Assembly (NCBI GenBank): GCA_022842225.1
Contig: JALHPX010000049.1
Location: forward strand, 1 to 11,629
DNA: 11,629 bases
Direction: 5' to 3'
Origin: a bacterium
GTDB lineage: Bacteria > Bdellovibrionota > FAC87 > UBA2466
Part shown: in pieces, positions 7,047-11,629 of the stretch
Position numbering within the stretch: the first letter of the stretch is position 1
Layout of the letters: each line of letters begins with the position of its first letter
The notes under the pieces: generated by a model
Database searches by the model: none
What the model was told of the DNA's origin: nothing
The model's input: only the letters and a program-made list of their open reading frames with translations
Translations under genes and position numbers: made by a program

Positions 7047-7402
7047 GGATAGAGGAAGGCAACCTGTTGCCAGCCGGAAAGTTCTTTGGAAACAATCGTC
7101 GGAACTTTGCCGATTTTGCGTTTAGATGCGCTTTGGGAGCGTTCAACCCAAACTTCTTCGAACAGATTTTCCTTTACGAGCCAGTCCACCAGTCGCTCGG
7201 CCTTTTGCACGCTTTCTGGCTCGTCGATCTCAAAAGCCTCAAGGTAATCTTCCAAGGTTTGCGCTGACTTAAAAAAATCAAAATACGACAGACCTTCTAG
7301 ATCAAAATAATAGAGATCGTTTCCATCGCCATTGATGACAAGAACGCGGTCGCCAATTTTTCTGTAAAGTGCGGAAGGACGGAGTTTGTAAGCCAGTTGC
7401 AT
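7043..7402 (-). CDS. PqqD-family peptide-binding protein (RiPP recognition element fold)
   Basis: A 119-residue protein whose first 85 residues follow the PqqD / RRE winged-helix pattern: YKLRPSALYRKIGDRVLVI (5-23), a turn, LYYFDLEGLSYFDFF (30-44), a helix TLEDYLEAFEID (49-60), then SVQKAERLVDWLVKENLFEEV (64-84). Known PqqD domains bind the leader of a peptide substrate and present it to a modifying enzyme. Here the partner in the operon is the S26-like peptidase, which overlaps its stop. The last 30 residues form a basic then hydrophobic tail (SKRKIGKVPTIVSKELSG at 93-110) beyond the usual domain end. The ATG at 7402 has a good ribosome site, AGGGGA, 8 nt upstream. No precursor peptide, radical SAM or kinase gene is adjacent, so the pathway is unknown; a stand-alone envelope-assembly role is equally possible. 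Confidence 0.8.
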   Translation of the reverse strand: MQLAYKLRPSALYRKIGDRVLVINGDGNDLYYFDLEGLSYFDFFKSAQTLEDYLEAFEIDEPESVQKAERLVDWLVKENLFEEVWVERSQSASKRKIGKVPTIVSKELSGWQQVAFLYP

Positions 7403-7410
7403 GCGAGTGA

Positions 7411-7443
7411 TCCCCTGTTTATAGAGATGGTCAAATCATAGCA
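7411..7443 (-). promoter_or_regulatory. Possible extended -10 promoter and ribosome binding site of the PqqD/S26 operon
   Basis: On the minus strand, TGC-TATGAT (7443-7435) is an extended -10 element that would start transcription near 7428 and give a leader of about 26 nt. The leader holds AGGGGA (7416-7411), a strong ribosome site 8 nt before the ATG at 7402. A second -10-like TATAAA (7423-7418) lies too close to the ribosome site to be useful. The promoter part is a pattern match only; the ribosome site is firm. Confidence 0.45.
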
Positions 7444-7489
7444 CAGTGATGTGAAGTGTAATGCGCGTCACGGCAAGAAAAACGAGCCT

Positions 7490-7518
7490 TTGGCGAACCT
7501 TCATTCCCAGTCGATAAT
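7490..7518 (+). promoter_or_regulatory. Sigma-70-like promoter directly before the second GT4 gene
   Basis: TTGGCG (7490-7495) and GATAAT (7513-7518) are separated by 17 nt, a good match to the housekeeping consensus. The predicted transcription start (about 7524-7526) falls on or just before the start codon, so the mRNA would be leaderless or nearly so. The rest of the divergent gap 7403-7526 shows no other clear element and no small open frame that I would call. Confidence 0.45.
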
Positions 7519-7526
7519 AGGCAGTG

Positions 7527-8597
7527 ATGATTTACTTTGATATTTCACTATTGGCAGCGGCGCACAGGGAACCGGGAATCAAGACGGGTCCCTATCGCGT
7601 GGTGAGTGAGTTAGCGCGCACTTTGTTTTCGCTCTACCCGCAGGATATTTTTGCCAGCTGTCAGCAGCCTCATTGGCTGAGCGATGCCAATGCAGCGCTG
7701 TGCGAAATGGGAGTAGCGGGCGTTGCCAGAGGCGCCTGGGATCTTCCCCCGGGTAGTATTTACCATCAGACCTTTGGACCGTTCCCGCCTTACACTGATG
7801 TGCCGCACTTGCGACGGGTGATGACGTTGTACGATCTATTCCCGGTATCGAACCCGGAATGGTTTCCACCCAAAACAGTGGCTTGGTTTAATGCCGTGAA
7901 AGCCTCTCTGCGGCCGGAGGATAAGATCGTCGCCATTTCGCAAGCAACACAGCACGACGCACTTACCCATTGGGGAATCCCCACCGTTTCGAGTGCCGTC
8001 GTGCACCTAGCTTCCAATCTCCGCCGCGGTGAGGTGGCTCACCGTCCTGACACGGGAACTTTTTTCCTGAGTGTCTGCACATTGGAGCCGCGAAAAAATT
8101 TACCGCGCGTCATCCGAGCATTTTTTGATTTTCTCAGACGTACGGATAGTGACGCGAAGTTAGTCATTGCTGGGACTGCAGGGTGGGATCTCCGCGCCGT
8201 TTTAAGTGCCATTGGAGAAGATACGCATTTGTCGGAGAGAATTATCTTACTCGGAAGAGTAGAGGATGCCGATCTGTGCCTGCTCTATCGTCATTGCATT
8301 GCACTCATCTTTGTTCCGTTGGCGGAGGGTTTCGGCCTACCGGCTCTAGAGGCCATGCAAATGGGAACTGCCGTGATCACCTCAGACACCACTTCGCTAC
8401 CCGAAGTGGTGGGCGAAGCGGCCATGAAAGTGGACCCGTATTGTACGTCGGCGATTAGTGAGGCGATGGAAATTTTGTGGAAAGAGGAAGATAGGCGCCA
8501 CCGCCTGGCCCAACTGGGGCCAGCGCGGGCGAAAGAATTCAGCTGGAACAAGGCTGCGAGAGAATACCGAGCGATCTACGAGCAACTCACTCGATAA
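7527..8597 (+). CDS. GT4-family glycosyltransferase (mannosyltransferase-like)
   Basis: A 356-residue retaining GT-B enzyme. It starts with DISLLAAAHREPGIKTGPYRVVSEL (an N-terminal strand followed by a Gly-rich donor/acceptor loop), has LSVCTLEPRKNLPRVIRAF at 181-199 with the EPRKN hinge motif, LVIAG at 212-216, and the EX7E pair E267-GFGLPAL-E275 followed by AMQMGTAVITSDTTSLPEVVG. This block is typical of mannosyl- and rhamnosyl-transferases of O-antigen and capsule loci, though the sugar is not certain. The frame opens with GTG ATG; I take the ATG at 7527, with only a partial AGG ribosome site (7519-7521). It has its own promoter and its last 11 nt overlap the 3' end of the convergent lipoprotein gene, so it is probably monocistronic. 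It marks the right boundary of the glycan region. Confidence 0.9.
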   Translation: MIYFDISLLAAAHREPGIKTGPYRVVSELARTLFSLYPQDIFASCQQPHWLSDANAALCEMGVAGVARGAWDLPPGSIYHQTFGPFPPYTDVPHLRRVMTLYDLFPVSNPEWFPPKTVAWFNAVKASLRPEDKIVAISQATQHDALTHWGIPTVSSAVVHLASNLRRGEVAHRPDTGTFFLSVCTLEPRKNLPRVIRAFFDFLRRTDSDAKLVIAGTAGWDLRAVLSAIGEDTHLSERIILLGRVEDADLCLLYRHCIALIFVPLAEGFGLPALEAMQMGTAVITSDTTSLPEVVGEAAMKVDPYCTSAISEAMEILWKEEDRRHRLAQLGPARAKEFSWNKAAREYRAIYEQLTR

Positions 8598-9498
8598 AAT
8601 CTACTTTAGAGTAGAAAGTGCGCAGCCCTTGGAGGGTAATGACAGAGGTTTTGCGAGCGGGTCGCAAGACGTGGCCACGGCTCAACTGCACGGCGACGAC
8701 TGCTTTTTTGGGGGTATCTCTTAAGAGCGAAGCATCGATCTTAAACGTCTTCATCGACTTGACTGCCATAATGTCGGATTCATCGGCTGTGCAGGTGGTA
8801 ACGAAAGTCTCTTTGTCGTCGCGAGCGGTGAAGGCAACGAGCACTTTGTTTTCGCTATTCTCGATCAAAGGCTCTCTCCAGCTAACTTCCAAATCATCGC
8901 CGCGGCGATATTCCATAATGGGCTCGCCAAAATCCACCCCATTTACGCGCACCCATTGTAGCTGTTCGGGCAAGGTCAACACCTCGCCAAATGCAGTTAC
9001 CCCGGCTTCGCCTTCGGCCAGGATTTGGAAAGCGCCCGCAGGCAAGCCGACGTCGAGAATGCCCTGGTAGACATTTTGACTGCTCTTATCGAGCTTCTTT
9101 AAATCATTTTGTAGCACTGGCCCAAAAAACACGTTCCCCACGGAGAGGGCCACGTCGCTTGCTCGTTCTACTTTGCTATTGCGAGGCACAATCCGCGAAA
9201 CACACTGAGGAGCACGGATCTGATCGGGCTCGCGATCGGTTGGGAATCTTTCTGGCTCGTAAGCAGAGTTAATCGGAGGTGTCGTTTTTTGATCCGTTTC
9301 CTTTAGGAAGAAGGCCTGAATCGTCGATAGACCACCCTGGTTGGAGATGGTGGTATCTTCCAATGTCACAAGACCGGTGATGTAGGTGCTTGGTGAAAGC
9401 TGAGTGTTCTTTGGTTCTTGTTGCTGGAACAAGCAGCCGTTCAATAGAGGCGCTAGTAAGAATAAACTCAGAGCAAAGATAAAGCGCAGGCGGGTCAT
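8587..9498 (-). CDS. Envelope lipoprotein of unknown function
   Basis: A 303-residue predicted lipoprotein. The N-terminus MTRLRFIFALSLFLLAPLLN is a type II signal peptide and LNGC (19-22) a lipobox with C22 as the lipidated residue; the next residues LFQQQ contain no Asp at +2, consistent with outer-membrane sorting. The mature part has no transmembrane segment, is beta-rich in its second half (DLEVSWREP at 202-210, KVLVAFTARD at 218-227, AVVAVQLSRG at 266-275) and has two more cysteines (C99, C236) that could pair. The 'W.P ... tC.aDesd...fkId.sLL' arrangement is common in lipoproteins of delta-proteobacterial type. The start at 9498 is fixed by AAGGAGA five nt upstream; a GTG at 9513 is in frame but would engulf that site. 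It follows the recombinase gene by 35 nt in the flagellar unit. No function is assigned. Confidence 0.85.
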   Translation of the reverse strand: MTRLRFIFALSLFLLAPLLNGCLFQQQEPKNTQLSPSTYITGLVTLEDTTISNQGGLSTIQAFFLKETDQKTTPPINSAYEPERFPTDREPDQIRAPQCVSRIVPRNSKVERASDVALSVGNVFFGPVLQNDLKKLDKSSQNVYQGILDVGLPAGAFQILAEGEAGVTAFGEVLTLPEQLQWVRVNGVDFGEPIMEYRRGDDLEVSWREPLIENSENKVLVAFTARDDKETFVTTCTADESDIMAVKSMKTFKIDASLLRDTPKKAVVAVQLSRGHVLRPARKTSVITLQGLRTFYSKVDFIE

Positions 9499-9503
9499 GA
9501 GGA

Positions 9504-9510
9504 TCTCCTT
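9504..9510 (-). promoter_or_regulatory. Strong ribosome binding site deciding the lipoprotein start
   Basis: AAGGAGA on the minus strand, followed by five bases and the ATG at 9498. It rules out the in-frame GTG at 9513, which lies upstream of the site itself. Confidence 0.85.
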
Positions 9511-9533
9511 CACTACTTTTTTTGGAAATTGAA

Positions 9534-10427
9534 TTAAGAACGAGGGTGAAACTTGGCTTGCATCGACTTCAAATTTTCAATGTTCAGATGCGTATAGACT
9601 TCTGTTGTCGTAATCGAGCGGTGACCTAAGAGTTCTTGTACCGCCCGAAGATCAGCGCCGTGCGCCAAAAGCTGAGTAGCAAACGAGTGCCGAATCATAT
9701 GCGGCCACACGGGCCGCTCAATGCCTGCTTCCTTTGCGTAGCTGCGGACCATCTTCCACAGCGCCTGGCGCGTAAATACAGTGCCGCGGGAGGTGAGAAA
9801 AAAAACGTCGGTATCGACGAGTCCCCAGCGCCGCATCCATTCATGCCGAACATCGCGGTAACGCAGGCACCACTTGATGGCTTCTTCGTGAACGGGAATC
9901 AAGCGTTCGCGATTGCCCTTCCCTTTTACCTTGATGACTCTCTGCTCAAAATCAAACTGAGAAAGCTCCAGTGTCACGAGTTCGGTGACCCGGCAACCCG
10001 TCGCATACCAGAGTTCTAAAATTGCGCGATCGCGGATCGCCCCTTCAGTCTGGCCCTTCGGTGCGGTGACCAGACTCACCATCTCGGCTTCAGTCAGATG
10101 CTTTGGTAAGCGCTTTTCCTTCACCAAAACCGTAAGCAGCTCCGCTGGATTTCCAGTGCTGCGATCCTCTCGCATCAGGAATGCGAAGAATTGCTTAAGA
10201 GCCGAAACTTTGCGGGCCAAGGTGCGGCTGCTATGGCCCTGCTTTTTTAAGTGACCCAAATAGGAACGCAAGAAACGAAGGTCAGCTTCTCTGTGCGATT
10301 TTTGGTGGACGGTGCAAAACGTGAAGAACTGTTCGAGATCCTGGTGATAGGCGATGCAGGTATTCGCAGACAGACCCTTCTCGGCAGTGATGAATGCCTC
10401 AAAATCGGTGCTGTCGCTATTACTCAT
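9534..10427 (-). CDS. xerD: XerD-like site-specific tyrosine recombinase
   Basis: A 297-residue integrase-family recombinase, the normal length for chromosomal XerC/XerD, which resolve chromosome dimers at dif next to the division septum. The N-terminal SAM-like DNA-binding domain spans about 5-95 (KGLSANTCIAYHQDLEQFF at 17-35). The catalytic domain has R146 in TGCRVTEL, K170 in KGKGNRERLIP, H243/R246 in HMIRHSFA, H269 in LGHRS and the nucleophile Y278 in VYTH; all active residues are present. The C-terminal FHPRS and the EKGLS start are more like XerD than XerC, but the assignment between the two is tentative. Start ATG at 10427 overlaps the fliA stop as ATGA, so it is translated with fliA. 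Phage integrases are usually longer and more divergent, which argues against a mobile element here. Confidence 0.9.
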   Translation of the reverse strand: MSNSDSTDFEAFITAEKGLSANTCIAYHQDLEQFFTFCTVHQKSHREADLRFLRSYLGHLKKQGHSSRTLARKVSALKQFFAFLMREDRSTGNPAELLTVLVKEKRLPKHLTEAEMVSLVTAPKGQTEGAIRDRAILELWYATGCRVTELVTLELSQFDFEQRVIKVKGKGNRERLIPVHEEAIKWCLRYRDVRHEWMRRWGLVDTDVFFLTSRGTVFTRQALWKMVRSYAKEAGIERPVWPHMIRHSFATQLLAHGADLRAVQELLGHRSITTTEVYTHLNIENLKSMQAKFHPRS

Positions 10428-11200
10428 CCAACCTCATCCCCAATATCCTCGAAGTGTACCTTGAGTTTGCGTCGAAGCCAAAGGATGGCTTGCGTGTGAA
10501 GCTGCGAAACGCGGCTCTCTGTCACTTCCAGCACTTCGCCGATTTCTTTTAAATTGAGATCCTCGTAGTAGTACAAGCTAAGTACGAGTCGCTGTTTTTC
10601 CGGTAGGGCCTCGATACCTTTAGTGACGATTTCCTTCACCGTCTTCATGCTAAGGTTCGCGAGCGGGCTGGGGATTTTGCAACTCTCTAACAAGCTCAGA
10701 ATGCTTTTGCGGTCGCTGGAGTTAAAGCTACCTGCTTCATCCAAGCTTAGAATCGAAACCGATTTCACCTGATTGAGCAGGTCGAAGTACTCCGCCTTGG
10801 TCATCTTTAATTCGTCGGTGATCTCGTCTTCGGTCGGAATGCGGCCAAGCTTTTGCTCTAGGCGAACATGCGCGCGCTCTAGTTGTTTTGCTTTTTCGCG
10901 TACCGATCTAGGAACCCAATCCTGCGCGCGCAATTCATCGAGAATCGCGCCGCGAATACGGAACTCCGCATAGGTCTTAAATTTATTATCACGAGACGGA
11001 TCGTATTTATCGATCGCATCCATCAAGCCAATGACGCCGGAGCTAACCAAGTCATCAAATTCAATATTGGAAGGCAATCGCACGGCGATTTTTTGGGCGA
11101 TGAATTTAATCAACGGCGCGTATTCGAGAATAAGCTTCTCTTTAGTCCGCTTGTCCGTTTTCTTAGCGCCCTCTTTGTACTTGCGAAGATTCGTGGTCAT
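10424..11200 (-). CDS. fliA: RNA polymerase sigma-28 factor for flagellar genes
   Basis: A 258-residue group-3 sigma factor without region 1. Region 2 spans about 24-96 (YAPLIKFIAQKIA, FDDLVSSGVIGLMDAIDKYDP, FKTYAEFRIRGAILDELR, QDWVPRSVR), region 3 about 100-155 and region 4 about 196-248 with the helix-turn-helix NLKEIGEVLEVTESRVSQLH. The GAILDELRAQDWVPRSVR block is diagnostic of the FliA/WhiG group, which directs late flagellar and motility promoters and is normally held by the anti-sigma FlgM. The ATG at 11200 is preceded by AAGGA at a spacing of 5 nt and overlaps the flhG stop as ATGA. The order flhG then fliA is the classic flagellar regulatory operon of polar-flagellated proteobacteria. 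Sequence character recalls Bdellovibrionota/delta-proteobacterial FliA. Confidence 0.95.
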   Translation of the reverse strand: MTTNLRKYKEGAKKTDKRTKEKLILEYAPLIKFIAQKIAVRLPSNIEFDDLVSSGVIGLMDAIDKYDPSRDNKFKTYAEFRIRGAILDELRAQDWVPRSVREKAKQLERAHVRLEQKLGRIPTEDEITDELKMTKAEYFDLLNQVKSVSILSLDEAGSFNSSDRKSILSLLESCKIPSPLANLSMKTVKEIVTKGIEALPEKQRLVLSLYYYEDLNLKEIGEVLEVTESRVSQLHTQAILWLRRKLKVHFEDIGDEVG

Positions 11201-11629
11201 GGATTTCCTTGAGCTGCAGGGGTGGTGCCACTAAAGTTAAAAAGCAATCGCCCGGAAGGCTTCACGGGAGCAGTATTTATTTTATCCAACAATACACCCA
11301 GTCGGGAAGTGAGAGGGTGCGATGGAAATTTCTCCACAAACGGCGATTGAGAAATAATCGCTTCGCTCATCTTCGCTTCTCTTTGGATGATATCCAAAAC
11401 TTCCAGACGGACATCCAAGTGACTGTGCACAACATCTTTGAACCGATGAATGATCCCTTCGGACTGCTTGATGGAATCGCTCATCGTTACGACCAAGCCA
11501 AAATTTCGGATAGAGAACCTTTTGGTAAGTATCTTCATTATAGCATAGGCATCGGTGTAGCTTGTAGGCTCCGACGTCGTCACAATTACATGCTGATGCG
11601 ACGCGCTGGCGAATTGCAGCACCCCCCAA
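11197..11629 (-). CDS. flhG: FlhG-type MinD-like ATPase, C-terminal part only
   Basis: The frame enters from the right edge and gives the last 143 residues. It contains VIVTTSEPTSYTDAYAIMKIL, the conserved segment after the Walker B region in FlhG/FleN/YlxH proteins, followed by LVVTM, a helical stretch and PFVEKFPSHPLTSRLGVLLDKI, all in the usual order. FlhG is a membrane-associated P-loop ATPase that works with the GTPase FlhF to set the number and position of flagella. The P-loop and Walker B lie outside the window. A conserved end followed by a 25-residue tail (VKPSGRLLFNFSG) closes the protein. Stop overlaps the fliA start as ATGA. The identity rests on family pattern and on fliA next to it. 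Confidence 0.9.
   Translation of the reverse strand, partial: WGVLQFASASHQHVIVTTSEPTSYTDAYAIMKILTKRFSIRNFGLVVTMSDSIKQSEGIIHRFKDVVHSHLDVRLEVLDIIQREAKMSEAIISQSPFVEKFPSHPLTSRLGVLLDKINTAPVKPSGRLLFNFSGTTPAAQGNP

Noticed and set aside
7403..7526. A small precursor-peptide gene in the gap beside the PqqD gene
   Set aside because: Reading both strands gave no short frame with a start, ribosome site and plausible peptide; the gap is explained by two divergent promoters.
8601..8614. Small hairpin CTACT-TTAG-AGTAG just after the GT4 stop codon
   Set aside because: The stem is only 5 bp, has no T-run on the plus strand, and lies within the 3' coding end of the lipoprotein gene; too weak to call a terminator.
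9534..10427. Phage or integron integrase as sign of a mobile element
   Set aside because: Length, motif set and C-terminal end fit chromosomal XerC/D, the gene overlaps fliA, and no attachment repeats or phage genes were seen nearby.

Overview
The window reads as an ordinary chromosomal stretch of a motile Gram-negative bacterium of mid GC content. The right edge carries an FlhG-type MinD ATPase followed by a sigma-28 factor (FliA) whose sequence has a delta-proteobacterial / Bdellovibrionota look. A lipobox lipoprotein and a Wzm/Wzt-type polysaccharide exporter confirm a didermal envelope. The lineage is an inference from protein character only; there is no rRNA to check it.

Four transcription units can be seen. 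(1) Positions 5392 to 1, leftward: nucleotidyltransferase-like protein, large tandem family-2 glycosyltransferase, ABC permease (Wzm-like), ABC ATPase (Wzt-like), and a secreted protein cut by the window edge. Junctions are a 3-nt gap, 0 nt, an 8-nt overlap and a 4-nt GTGA overlap, so this is one tightly coupled operon. (2) Positions 5444 to 6613, rightward and divergent from unit 1: a GT4 glycosyltransferase. (3) Positions 7402 to 6552, leftward: a PqqD-like protein and a small S26-type (signal peptidase-like) protein, coupled by a TTGA overlap; divergent from them at 7527 is a second GT4 glycosyltransferase. (4) From the right edge to 8587, leftward: flhG (partial), fliA, a XerD-like tyrosine recombinase and a lipoprotein; the first three are joined by two ATGA overlaps.

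Units 1 to 3 together look like a surface-glycan locus: three sugar transferases, an ABC exporter and envelope proteins. The PqqD/S26 pair adds a peptide-processing flavour seen in some RiPP-like and envelope clusters, but no precursor peptide, radical SAM enzyme or HPr-kinase-like gene is in view. Unit 4 is the end of a flagellar regulatory operon that has picked up, or always carried, a Xer recombinase and an uncharacterised lipoprotein. Gene packing is very dense. The longest non-coding stretch is 124 nt (7403-7526), and two convergent gene pairs overlap at their 3' ends (62 nt and 11 nt).

The points most worth a second look are the sulfotransferase-like, apparently degenerate N-terminus of the tandem glycosyltransferase, the leader-peptide-like C-terminal tail of the PqqD protein, and the altered Ser box of the S26 protein. 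No CRISPR array, tRNA, rRNA, insertion sequence or phage gene was seen.
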